NCBI RefSeq assembly: GCF_021295095.1
Contig: NZ_JAJLQX010000007.1
Location: 1 to 64,000, forward strand
Length of the DNA stretch: 64,000 nt
Source of the DNA: Phocaeicola oris
GTDB lineage: Bacteria; Bacteroidota; Bacteroidia; Bacteroidales; Bacteroidaceae
Direction of reading: 5' to 3'
Part shown: one piece after another, positions 35,635 through 44,314 of the stretch
Layout: each line of letters begins with the position of its first letter
How positions within the stretch are numbered: position 1 is the first letter of the stretch
The notes under the pieces: model-generated
What the model saw: only the letters and a program-made list of their open reading frames with translations
Databases searched by the model: none
Told to the model about the DNA's origin: nothing
Program-made: the position numbers and the translations under genes

Positions 35635-38283
35635 ATGCAACTGAAAGAATATCAACATCAAGTGCTCCGAGATCTGGAGCAATATATTGAGGCTTTGAAT
35701 GGTAGCAAAAGTCTCTCTGTTGCCTATTCCCGATATTGGGGAAACAGAGGGGTTTCGGTGAATGGATTCAGTAACAGCTATCTGCATCCCTATGTCAATA
35801 CCGTGAACGGTGCGCCGCGTGTAACGCTGAAAGTTCCCACGGCAGGCGGTAAGACATTCATTGCCTGCAATGCTATTAAGAGGATTATGGATAACCTGCA
35901 AACAGGTGCTCCTAATCGGGTTGTGGCATGGTTTGTTCCCAGCGATACCATTCTCAAGCAAACTTTGGAGAAATTACAGGATGCCACTCATCCATATCGT
36001 CAAACAATAGATACGCTTTTTTCCCACCGCGTGACAGTAGTGGACAAGGAGGCTGCGCTGATGGGGCAAGGCATTAATCCTGTGCAGATGCACGATAATC
36101 TGACCATCTTCGTGTTAAGTGCTCAGTCGTTTGTGGAGACCATCCGTGTGAAGAAAGATAAAAGTGTAGAGCAATTGAAGCCTCGTGCTTTTCGAGAGAA
36201 TGGAAACTTCCTTGAACATACGCAATATTATGTTCACCCAGACCAGTTGATTGACAATGCAGACCCAACGGCACTCATACAGGTGATAGCCCAGCAGAAC
36301 CCGTTGGTGATAGTAGATGAAAGTCATAACTTCAAGGCCGATCTAAGAGTAGAACTGCTCAACAATCTATCTCCCCGATTCATATTGGAATTGACAGCAA
36401 CTCCACGCGACAATAGCAATATCATCAGTTTTGTAGATGCCATGCAACTGAAGCGTGAAAACATGGTGAAACTTCCCGTTATCGTGGAAAATCGCAACTC
36501 GCCTAAAGATGTGCTTGTTTGTGCCATCCGAATGCGTAATAGTCTGGAACAACATGCCGTTGAGATGGAAAAGCATGGTGGTAGATACATCCGTCCAATT
36601 GTATTATTTCAAGCTCAACCAAAGATTGATAACGACAACATTACTTTTGATAAGATAAAAAATAACCTTATTGGCTTTGGTATTCCTGAGGAGCAAATCA
36701 AAATCAAGACGGCTAATAAAGACGAATTAAAGGGCATTGACTTGATGAGTCGTGCTTGTGAAGTAAGATACATTATAACCGTAAATGCGCTGAAAGAAGG
36801 TTGGGATTGTCCCTTTGCCTACATTTTGGCAACATTGGCGAACAAAACAAGTCGTGTAGATGTAGAACAAATTTTGGGGCGCATACTCCGTCAGCCATAT
36901 ACCACCCAGCATCAGAATCCTTTGCTCAATCTTTCCTATGTTTTCACAAGTAGTAATGACTTCCGTGATACAGTTGAGAGAATCATTCTTTCGTTACAAA
37001 AGGCGGGATTCAGTAAAAAAGACTTCCGTGAAGTAAATATGGATAGTGTTGCTGAAGAAAAGAAAAGTATTCCCAATTTGTTTGATAAGCCACAAAATCA
37101 GGAGAAAGAGAATGAGGCAGAGGATGCTATCGAATTATCAATAGAAGAGGTAACTACAATCAAAGAAACGATACAGAACGATGCTCCAAGTAAATATATC
37201 CAAGACTTACAAAAGCAGGCGGAGCAGATGGGCAATGAGTATAATCGGAAAATAAATGAACAGTCACAAAGCGGAAACATCGATCCACTTGCGGCTATTA
37301 TACCAACAGAAATGTATTATCCTATCAATGAAAGTTATAAAGAGGTAGTAGCAGAAATAAACCTCCCTGTCTTCTACACAAAGACTGTTGCATCAATATT
37401 CTCCGATGAGGAATGGATTCCTTTGGAAAAATCGATGTTATCGAAAGGTTTTGATTTGCCATCAAAGGATGCTACTGTAGATTTCACCATTGTCCGTCCA
37501 CAGGGTGTTACTATCGATGTTGCGGAATCAGGCGATGATTATGTGCCAGTGCGTCGCAACAATCAGCAAGCCATAGACTTTATCCGACAGCAATATATGG
37601 ATAAGTCCGCGAACACTCAGAAAGATATGCTAAGCAAGCAAATTGCAAGTATGATTAAGTTTGACAATGTTGTGGAGCCAGATATTAAGAAATACATAGA
37701 TAGGGTGATTTCCGGGCTCGATGCCGATGCTATTGCTAGTTTGGTGGACAACCTCTACTTGACACGAGATACCATCAAAGAGAAAATAGAGATTCTTTTA
37801 AAGGATTACCAGAAACAGGTTTTCCAGCAATGGTTAAATGTGGGAAAGATTCAACTTAAAGGGCATTATACCTTTATTGATGCTATTGCAATGCCAAAAG
37901 AAGAAATGGTCGGCATCGATAAAGGGTTGTATGTTGCCGAAGAAACGGTCAATGACTTTGAATACGATGTCATTTCTGCCATAGCTGATAATCCCAATGT
38001 ATTGTTCTGGCATCGTAATCGAGAAAAGAAGGATTTCTGCATTAATGGGTATATCAATCATTACCCTGACTTTATCGTTCGAATGAAGTCTGGAAACACT
38101 ATTCTTGTAGAGACAAAAGGCGATCATTTAGTCAATGATGATTCGAGAAACAAGATTTGGCTTGGCAATAAATGGGCCGACCTTGCTGGAAGCGCCTATA
38201 AATATTTTATGGTATTCCAGACAAAAGAGATAGAAGGTGCAATTACTGTCAAGCAGTTGTTGCAGTATCTGAATGAACTGTAA
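35635..38283 (+). CDS. Type III restriction enzyme Res subunit (helicase-nuclease)
   Basis: 882 aa. SF2 helicase motifs: Walker A PTAGGKT (68-74), motif II DESH (228-231), motif III TATP (254-257) and motif VI QILGRILRQ (412-420). The C-terminal PD-(D/E)xK nuclease is visible as HYPDF (809-813) and ETKG (826-829). All key residues are intact, so an active ATP-dependent endonuclease working with the Mod protein is expected. Translationally close to mod, 3 bp downstream. Confidence 0.94.
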   Translation: MQLKEYQHQVLRDLEQYIEALNGSKSLSVAYSRYWGNRGVSVNGFSNSYLHPYVNTVNGAPRVTLKVPTAGGKTFIACNAIKRIMDNLQTGAPNRVVAWFVPSDTILKQTLEKLQDATHPYRQTIDTLFSHRVTVVDKEAALMGQGINPVQMHDNLTIFVLSAQSFVETIRVKKDKSVEQLKPRAFRENGNFLEHTQYYVHPDQLIDNADPTALIQVIAQQNPLVIVDESHNFKADLRVELLNNLSPRFILELTATPRDNSNIISFVDAMQLKRENMVKLPVIVENRNSPKDVLVCAIRMRNSLEQHAVEMEKHGGRYIRPIVLFQAQPKIDNDNITFDKIKNNLIGFGIPEEQIKIKTANKDELKGIDLMSRACEVRYIITVNALKEGWDCPFAYILATLANKTSRVDVEQILGRILRQPYTTQHQNPLLNLSYVFTSSNDFRDTVERIILSLQKAGFSKKDFREVNMDSVAEEKKSIPNLFDKPQNQEKENEAEDAIELSIEEVTTIKETIQNDAPSKYIQDLQKQAEQMGNEYNRKINEQSQSGNIDPLAAIIPTEMYYPINESYKEVVAEINLPVFYTKTVASIFSDEEWIPLEKSMLSKGFDLPSKDATVDFTIVRPQGVTIDVAESGDDYVPVRRNNQQAIDFIRQQYMDKSANTQKDMLSKQIASMIKFDNVVEPDIKKYIDRVISGLDADAIASLVDNLYLTRDTIKEKIEILLKDYQKQVFQQWLNVGKIQLKGHYTFIDAIAMPKEEMVGIDKGLYVAEETVNDFEYDVISAIADNPNVLFWHRNREKKDFCINGYINHYPDFIVRMKSGNTILVETKGDHLVNDDSRNKIWLGNKWADLAGSAYKYFMVFQTKEIEGAITVKQLLQYLNEL

Positions 38284-38314
38284 ACGATGGCAAGACATTG
38301 TTCCGAAAAAATAA

Positions 38315-39148
38315 ATGAGTATGGATTTCTATTATTTACCCAAAGAATATCAGCAAACACACAAAATGTGTTTTGAACTCATAGGACAAATAGAAGAGTT
38401 CTTGGTCAGAGATGAATATAAGTTCTTACAGGTAACTACTTATCCTATAGATGAAGTAGAGATACCAAACATCCAAAAAGAAGATTTTGATGTTTGGGAT
38501 TATTTAAGAGAACATAATCAGGCCGGTTTTAGATTGCAGCTAAATAAAAGTATTATCTTGGGACTATTAAAGGATTTCTGCTATTTTATGCAAGAGTCTT
38601 TAGACTGTTCGAACAAGATGCGATTAGTTGTAGCATATGCGTTATTAAGAAGACCGCTCGTGGATAACCTCAAAATATTATTGCGTTTTGTATATGATGA
38701 TAATTTTTATGATGATTTTATCAAGCGCAATGATTACGATCCTGCCCATCTTAACGATGATACACTTAGGGAATACTTGGATAAAACGGACTCTATAAGG
38801 ATGGCAAATAGTATTAAAGGATCATTCATATATGAATGTATTTATAAAAAAGAAAATATGGGGTCTATTCTGAATTTATCCAATAGAGCAATTCATCCTG
38901 TTACAACAAGACCATGGAATAAAACTGGAGAAATGAATTTTAATTTTATGTTTGCAACTCATGTTGATATTGAACACTTATGGCGACATTATTACGCATA
39001 TCTCCCAGCAATATTACTATTTTATGTAGAGTTGTTTAATAACACTATTTTCTGTCTTTTTGAAAATGAGATAGATAAGGACTTATACCCTAAGAAAATA
39101 GAAAAGATAGTTGATATAATGCAAAAGAAACCAAGCAAAACGCAGTAA
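38315..39148 (+). CDS. Unknown helical protein downstream of res
   Basis: 277 aa, no family recognised. Mostly helical, with aromatic-rich segments (LLKDFCYFMQESLDCSNKMR, DIEHLWRHYYAYLPAILLFYVELF). The latter is hydrophobic enough to be a buried helix or a membrane-contacting segment. It begins 31 bp after res on the same strand and probably shares the operon. Genes in this position beside restriction systems are often extra defence effectors, but nothing here proves that. Confidence 0.55.
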   Translation: MSMDFYYLPKEYQQTHKMCFELIGQIEEFLVRDEYKFLQVTTYPIDEVEIPNIQKEDFDVWDYLREHNQAGFRLQLNKSIILGLLKDFCYFMQESLDCSNKMRLVVAYALLRRPLVDNLKILLRFVYDDNFYDDFIKRNDYDPAHLNDDTLREYLDKTDSIRMANSIKGSFIYECIYKKENMGSILNLSNRAIHPVTTRPWNKTGEMNFNFMFATHVDIEHLWRHYYAYLPAILLFYVELFNNTIFCLFENEIDKDLYPKKIEKIVDIMQKKPSKTQ

Positions 39149-39235
39149 ATGAATATTAGCCATATACTATATGGCAATGATGCATATATATAAGACAAAA
39201 ATAGCCGTTATACTAACAAATGTAAAGTATTAGAA

Positions 39236-40780
39236 ATGACAATACAAGAAATAACAACTCGCAAAGAAGAACAGACTTTTGATTGCAAAAGTATTCAAAT
39301 AGATCCAAAGGCATTGGCTATTACCATTGTTGCATTTGCTAATGCGGATGGTGGGACAATTGCTATTGGTGTATCTGATAAGACGAGGAAGATAGAGGGC
39401 GTGGATCAATATACGGAGAAGCTGAATGAGCTGCTGCGTGTTCCTTTAGATTTCTGTAATCCTTCCGTGCCTATTACCAGTGACCTGCTACCCTGTACTG
39501 ATAAGGATGGGAATGACAATCACATCTTGTTAATGTACATCCCTGCAAGTTCGGAGCTACACGCTAATCAGGCAGACGAAGCCTATATGCGTGTTGGTGA
39601 TAAGAGTAGAAAGTTGTCTTTTGAAGAGCGTATACAGTTGATGTACGACAAGGGCGAGCGTTATTATGAGGATACGGCTGTGTATGGTGCTACGGTAGAT
39701 GATATTGATATGGCTGCTGTCGAAAGATATACGGAATTGATAGGTTATACCAAGTCTGCAAAGCAATATCTACAAGAGAACAATGGATTCTTGACTATAA
39801 ACGCAAAGGGAGAAGAGCAAGTTAGTGTGGCTTGTATTCTGCTGTTTGGCAAATATCCCCAGAAGTTCTTTCCTCGTGGGCGTACTCGTTTCATCCGTTA
39901 TAAGGGTACAGAGGAGCGAGTGGGAGTCGAGATGAACGTGATTAAGGATGTAACCTTTGAAGGAACGATACTTGATCAGGTGAAAGCTACGATAGCTTAC
40001 CTTGAAACACAAGTGGAGGAGCATACTTTTCTTGGACAGCATGGACAGTTCGTAACCAATAGGGATTATCCAAAGTTTGTGATTCAAGAGATGGTGGTCA
40101 ATGCTTGTTGCCACCGTGCCTACAATATTAAGGGAACGGAAATTCAGATTAAGATGCTTGATGATCGTCTTGTTTTTGAGTCGCCAGGTAGATTACCCGG
40201 AACTGTAAAGCCTACGAACATACGTCATACGCACTTCTCTCGCAATCCCAAAATTGCCCAATTCCTTAAAGCATACGACTTTGTGAAAGAGTTTGGCGAG
40301 GGCGTGGATCGTGTGTACAGAGAGTTGGAAGCTAATGGCACACCACATTTATCCTTCCATCTTGATGATTTTATTTTGAAGATCACAGTACCAAAAGTTA
40401 TGTCAGAACAAGAAAAGTCTGTGAAAGAGAATGCAGATAAGGTAACTGATACTCTCTCGAAGGTATCTAAAAAGGTTACTGATAAGCAAGAAAGGGTATC
40501 TGATAGGGTTACTGACAAACAAACTAAGGTTACTGATAAGCGAGAGATGATCGTGAAAAAAACGGTGGCTAAAGCATTAGAAAATGGTGATAAATTAACG
40601 CAAAATCGTATTACCATCTTGCAGCTAATGGCTGAAAATCCCTATATAACCAAGATGGAACTTGCTTCTGCTGTTGGTATTAGTGCGACTTCTATTATGC
40701 GTAATATCGAATATATGCGTAATAAATACCTCCGTCGTGTTGGACCAGATAATGGTGGTTTCTGGGAAATCATAGAATAA
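39236..40780 (+). CDS. AlbA_2 / Schlafen-type putative regulator with VTDK repeats
   Basis: 514 aa. N-terminal AlbA_2 DNA-binding domain (about 1-115) with EEQTFDCKSIQID and AFANADGGTIAIGVSD. A GHKL-like ATPase C-terminal segment follows (about 285-375), with VNACCHRAYNIKGTEI, ESPGRLPG and FGEGVDRVYRELE. Residues about 401-439 are a string of degenerate K-V-T/S-D-K/R units, and the C-terminus is a winged helix (about 460-510). It is the last gene of the cargo operon, 87 bp after its neighbour, and is closed by the hairpin at 40794. Confidence 0.85.
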   Translation: MTIQEITTRKEEQTFDCKSIQIDPKALAITIVAFANADGGTIAIGVSDKTRKIEGVDQYTEKLNELLRVPLDFCNPSVPITSDLLPCTDKDGNDNHILLMYIPASSELHANQADEAYMRVGDKSRKLSFEERIQLMYDKGERYYEDTAVYGATVDDIDMAAVERYTELIGYTKSAKQYLQENNGFLTINAKGEEQVSVACILLFGKYPQKFFPRGRTRFIRYKGTEERVGVEMNVIKDVTFEGTILDQVKATIAYLETQVEEHTFLGQHGQFVTNRDYPKFVIQEMVVNACCHRAYNIKGTEIQIKMLDDRLVFESPGRLPGTVKPTNIRHTHFSRNPKIAQFLKAYDFVKEFGEGVDRVYRELEANGTPHLSFHLDDFILKITVPKVMSEQEKSVKENADKVTDTLSKVSKKVTDKQERVSDRVTDKQTKVTDKREMIVKKTVAKALENGDKLTQNRITILQLMAENPYITKMELASAVGISATSIMRNIEYMRNKYLRRVGPDNGGFWEIIE

Positions 40781-40793
40781 TATGGCATTATAG

Positions 40794-40828
40794 CAAGCCC
40801 GACCAAGTTTCCCGTTTGGTTGGGCTTG
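40794..40828. terminator. Bidirectional terminator between cargo and mobilization module
   Basis: CAAGCCCGACCAA pairs with TTGGTTGGGCTTG, one mismatch, 8-nt loop. Genes converge on it from both sides. Confidence 0.8.
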
Positions 40829-40840
40829 TTCCGTATAGAG

Positions 40841-41488
40841 TTACTTCAATTTTCTTTGCATCAGACTGTCTGCCTTCTGCTTCAATTCCAAGTCGTACCC
40901 ATCAGCTTTCTTCTTGATTTTTCCGATTGTGGTTTCGTTACGATGAATATCAAACACATCGTTGAGCCATAGTATTTCCTTCGGGCTGCAACCTCGCCAT
41001 ACTCTGATAATTCGGAACTTTAAAGCATCGTCATTATATTGCTGTTTGCTTTGCCACAGCCAGAAGTTGCCGACCAAAGAAACAAGAAAAGCAACTGCTG
41101 TTATAACCACATAAGTAAAAACTTTAGACGACTTGATGTCAAAGCTATGCTTGTGGATATGTTCTTGCGGTTGTGGTTGCTTTTTCTGCTCCTCCCACTC
41201 ATGTAGCATAGTCAATACGCTTGCCACCAATTTATCAATAGATTTGGCTTCCTCATCCTTGATACGTATTTGTATGGCTATATACTTATTGAGTATTTCC
41301 TTCGTCCGTAGTTCATACTGTTTGAGCAATTCTTGGTCTTGTTGCTCATTACTTTGCGCTGGAGCAGTAGGTGTAGGAAGAGAAACAGAACTGATGTCCT
41401 TTTCTTTAAGTTCCCTTACTTCCTTATAAATTATTTCCAACTTATTCTTGATTTCCTCAAAGAGGACAAATGTATTATTATCTGCCAT
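40841..41488 (-). CDS. Mobilization-associated membrane protein
   Basis: 215 aa. Long charged N-terminal helix (about 1-110, probably coiled coil), one membrane segment (about 125-148, FTYVVITAVAFLVSLVGNFWLW), then a short tail rich in charged residues. No catalytic motif. It follows the relaxase by 2 bp, so it is co-expressed with it and may anchor the transfer complex at the membrane. Similar small genes accompany relaxases in other Bacteroides mobilizable elements. Confidence 0.65.
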   Translation of the reverse strand: MADNNTFVLFEEIKNKLEIIYKEVRELKEKDISSVSLPTPTAPAQSNEQQDQELLKQYELRTKEILNKYIAIQIRIKDEEAKSIDKLVASVLTMLHEWEEQKKQPQPQEHIHKHSFDIKSSKVFTYVVITAVAFLVSLVGNFWLWQSKQQYNDDALKFRIIRVWRGCSPKEILWLNDVFDIHRNETTIGKIKKKADGYDLELKQKADSLMQRKLK

Positions 41489-41490
41489 AG

Positions 41491-42411
41491 TTATAAATGT
41501 ATTTTACGTTTTTTCTTTTTCTTCTTTTTCTCAAGTGTATTGTAAACTTCTGCTGGGAGTGTGCCGTGAGACTGAAATAGATCTAATCCTCCCTCGATGA
41601 AGTCATTAACAAGTGTGCTCGTAGCATCTGCAACATCTGATATAAGATTGACGGTTCCTTGTGCCTGTTGACAGTTTTCTTTGTTATTCTGCTGCAAGGC
41701 AAAATCAATCTTGGAATAACTGCAACTCCTGTCCACCTTTGAGCCATTGAAGTGGTAGCCGTTCTTCTCAAAGATAATGCCTTGCACTTCCTGTGTATTG
41801 CCTTTATACTTAAAGCGCACATCAATCCCTTCATTTCTCAGGTGAGCGAGTAATGATTTCCAAATCCTGCTTTTAGGAATCTTTTCCCTTAAAGCCTGAT
41901 AAATCTCATACTTGGTCTTGTCTGGTTCTTTCAAGCGGTGTTCCTTGATTTTTTCCTTGCCACTGGCAAAGTATAAATCATATTTAGTGGTCAGTTCCTT
42001 ACAAATCTTCTCGCTTCTGAATCTGTCGTTTTTGTCGGAGATGGTCTTGCCGTGATTGTCTATCCTATTGAAAGCAATATGGACATGCGGATGATCCTTG
42101 TCAAAATGGCGACCTATGATATACTGCGTATCTTTTATCCCCATTTTCTCCATATACTCACGAGCGACTTGTGTCATGAACTCGTTGCTTAATTTGAGAG
42201 AATCCTGTGTGGAGAAACTCAAGGAGATATGTCCGACGACCTTACTCACTCTTGGGTTTAGATTTGTTTGATCGATGAAGTTCTGAATGATGTGGCTAAT
42301 ATCATCTGTCCTTACACCCGAACTATCTATAAGTTCCGTTCCCTTCTTCGGATCGAGGATGTAGTTAATAACACCCTTGAAGCCTGAACCTTTCATAAGC
42401 TTAGCTATCAT
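41491..42411 (-). CDS. Relaxase / mobilization nuclease (MobP-like)
   Basis: 306 aa. Nicks the element's oriT and pilots the strand during conjugative transfer. The metal-binding histidine motif HPHVH is at 107-111 (FDKDHPHVHIAFNRID), and a catalytic Tyr candidate lies near the N-terminus (INYILDP, about 17). The C-terminus ends in a lysine run coded by an A-rich tract, a potential slippage site. Its start overlaps the mobC stop by 4 bp. Shorter than many relaxases but all motifs are present. Confidence 0.88.
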   Translation of the reverse strand: MIAKLMKGSGFKGVINYILDPKKGTELIDSSGVRTDDISHIIQNFIDQTNLNPRVSKVVGHISLSFSTQDSLKLSNEFMTQVAREYMEKMGIKDTQYIIGRHFDKDHPHVHIAFNRIDNHGKTISDKNDRFRSEKICKELTTKYDLYFASGKEKIKEHRLKEPDKTKYEIYQALREKIPKSRIWKSLLAHLRNEGIDVRFKYKGNTQEVQGIIFEKNGYHFNGSKVDRSCSYSKIDFALQQNNKENCQQAQGTVNLISDVADATSTLVNDFIEGGLDLFQSHGTLPAEVYNTLEKKKKKKKRKIHL

Positions 42412-42761
42412 CTTCGTATCAAATTTAGGATTTCATCAATCTTGGCAAGGATAAGTTTATGGAAGGGCGCAATAGCATAGAAGCCGTCCGCATTGGCACG
42501 ATGTGCCAACTGATTGAGATTGTTTGCCATACCACACAGCTTGCGGATGAAGTCAGCCTGCTCAATGGTCAAGCGTTCAATCACATTTCCTTTATCGAGA
42601 ACTTTTCTTACAAATTCACTCATGGATATTCCTGCGCTTATGGCTTTGCCTTTGAGTGTATAGTAATCCTCAGTGGTAAGTTTTACCGTGATGCGGTATT
42701 TCTTTTTTTCGGCTGCGCCTTTGGTTGGACGACCGCCTTTGTTGTATTCTGATTTAGTCAT
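42408..42761 (-). CDS. Relaxosome accessory protein (MobC-like)
   Basis: 117 aa. Basic N-terminus with GGRPTKG, then a ribbon-helix-helix-like segment (KYRITVKLTTEDYYTLKGKA) and the MobC signature LCGMANNLNQLAHRAN (about 80-95). It helps the relaxase melt and nick oriT. It overlaps the relaxase gene by 4 bp and lies just downstream of the palindromic oriT candidate at 42827. Confidence 0.88.
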   Translation of the reverse strand: MTKSEYNKGGRPTKGAAEKKKYRITVKLTTEDYYTLKGKAISAGISMSEFVRKVLDKGNVIERLTIEQADFIRKLCGMANNLNQLAHRANADGFYAIAPFHKLILAKIDEILNLIRR

Positions 42762-42826
42762 AATTGTTTCTTTAATTGATTTGATGGAGACCAGCGGGAT
42801 AATCCTCTACACCTATCTTGGGAGGT

Positions 42827-42868
42827 GGAGCAAGTGGTTTTGGTATGCCCAAAACATAAACTTGCTCC
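42827..42868. other. Candidate oriT of island A (42-bp nested palindrome)
   Basis: Outer arms GGAGCAAG / CTTGCTCC (42827-42834, 42861-42868) enclose inner arms GTTTTGG / CCAAAAC (42837-42843, 42849-42855). Directly upstream of mobC, where origins of transfer normally lie. The decamer CTTGCTCCCC that ends it recurs at 51488 and 52659 in island B. Confidence 0.5.
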
Positions 42869-42902
42869 CCGAAAAATAGAAGGTATGAGGCATCTACCAT
42901 AT

Positions 42903-43832
42903 TTATAATCCAATACCCTTATTTCTTTTTATTTCTGCTTTCTTTGGTTGCTTAATTTCTGCACATAGATACTCGTTGAAGTCCTTAAAGCCATTGTATA
43001 GCGTGGAGCAATTAGAAACAGAATCGCCTAATTCTTTGGCTAATTGTTGATAAGCATTCCTGCCTGCATCATCATTATCCAAGTAGCATTGGATGCTGTC
43101 GTAATGCGACAATTTCTCTGTAATCTTATGAATATTTGATACAGAATTGAGTACCACATAATCTTGTTGGCTTAACCCCGTCCGCTGCGGATTCTTCAGT
43201 TTCCTTAATGTCATAAAAGACAAAAAGTCCATAAAGCCCTCGAAAAGGCAACAATTCTTCTTCGACTCATGGGCATAGAAAACACTAATATCCTTTGGAG
43301 CAATGCAGCCTTTGAAGAATGGGTTGCGTATTTCATACCCACCTGCGCTATTGGGAAAACCTATCCCAAAATAATGCTTACCATTAGAGTCGTAATGAAG
43401 TTCTTTACACACAGTGGTAGCTACCTCCATATCAATGCATCTTTCATGTAAATATCTGATAAGGGCAGGGTGCGCTAAAGGTAGAACTTTTAAGTTCTCA
43501 AAGGGTTGTGTGTGTTGCGGTGATTCCTTCTTTGAATGAGGAAAAGATAAGGGATGCACACAGGCTGGGGCATTGCGTTCTATCTGCCTAATAAGATAGG
43601 ACACATCGGAAGACTTATATAGTTCCTCTGCCAGAGCAATGATGTTTCCACCTTTTCCTATCCCGAAGTCATACCATTGGTTGAGATCTGTATTTACCTT
43701 GAATGAAGCTTGGAGCTCAATACGAAAGGGAGAGAGATACCACAACTTGTTACCTTGTTGTTTGATAGGTGTATGTCCCAGACTCGCAAGAAAATCTTGC
43801 AGCTTTATTGTTTTAATTTCTTGAATGTTCAT
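42903..43832 (-). CDS. Toprim primase-like protein of island A (zinc ligands missing)
   Basis: 309 aa from the ATG at 43832, chosen over an upstream ATG (43886) because the island B homologue starts at the equivalent residue. The N-terminal CHC2-like region keeps the frame of the DnaG zinc domain (LSPFRIELQASFKVN, YDFGIGKGGN) but every Cys/His ligand is replaced. The toprim core is intact, with FEGFMDFLSF and YLDNDDAGR. A replication role for the excised element is likely. Homologous to 51710-52651. Confidence 0.85.
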   Translation of the reverse strand: MNIQEIKTIKLQDFLASLGHTPIKQQGNKLWYLSPFRIELQASFKVNTDLNQWYDFGIGKGGNIIALAEELYKSSDVSYLIRQIERNAPACVHPLSFPHSKKESPQHTQPFENLKVLPLAHPALIRYLHERCIDMEVATTVCKELHYDSNGKHYFGIGFPNSAGGYEIRNPFFKGCIAPKDISVFYAHESKKNCCLFEGFMDFLSFMTLRKLKNPQRTGLSQQDYVVLNSVSNIHKITEKLSHYDSIQCYLDNDDAGRNAYQQLAKELGDSVSNCSTLYNGFKDFNEYLCAEIKQPKKAEIKRNKGIGL

Positions 43833-43886
43833 ATTACAGTGAAGTTGAATGGTTTGAAAAATTGATGATTTGATGAAATGAAACAT

Positions 43887-44314
43887 AATCTACTCGTTAT
43901 AAACGACTTATGTACTCATCGTAGCTTCATCACAATGCCTACCAAAGTAGAATATACTTTTATGCTTCTTAGAAGTGCCAAAATCTCGATTTCATTACTT
44001 CGTTATTTCCCTATCTCGCTTTTTAACCTTTTCCCGAAATACAGAGATTTCTCCTTTATTGCATACCTGCCTTTGTTTAGCAAGTTGTACTTTTGTGCGG
44101 ACAAAAGTGTTACCGATTTAACAAAATCGGGAAATGGGGTCGCAACTCACGTAAAGGAGCCAACCAAAAGAGAAACTTGATATATTTCTCTTTTGGATAG
44201 TACAGAATACCTCTTTCATCATTCCTTTATACTGATGAGCAAAAGGATGAATGAGCAAGATGTTGCCAATCAGGAATTTATATGCTTCTTTCATCATTTC
44301 ATCAAAATAAATGA
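43887..44314. other. Conserved structured intergenic region, island A
   Basis: No convincing gene. It holds a run of hairpins: ACTTTTGT/ACAAAAGT (44089-44108), CCGATTT/AAATCGG (44113-44130) and CCAAAAGAGAAA/TTTCTCTTTTGG (44164-44196). The first and last recur with identical arms in island B (51361-51483), in the same place between the primase and helicase genes. Candidate replication origin or regulatory RNA. Confidence 0.65.

Noticed and set aside
43833-43886. Longer start of the island A primase-like protein
   Set aside because: The island B homologue begins at the residue matching ATG 43832, and the extra 18 residues have no counterpart.
43878-44180. 100-codon rightward frame in island A intergenic region
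   Set aside because: It resembles a leftward frame in island B (51324-51581) only in a few residues around the shared hairpins. Conservation follows the DNA stems rather than codons.
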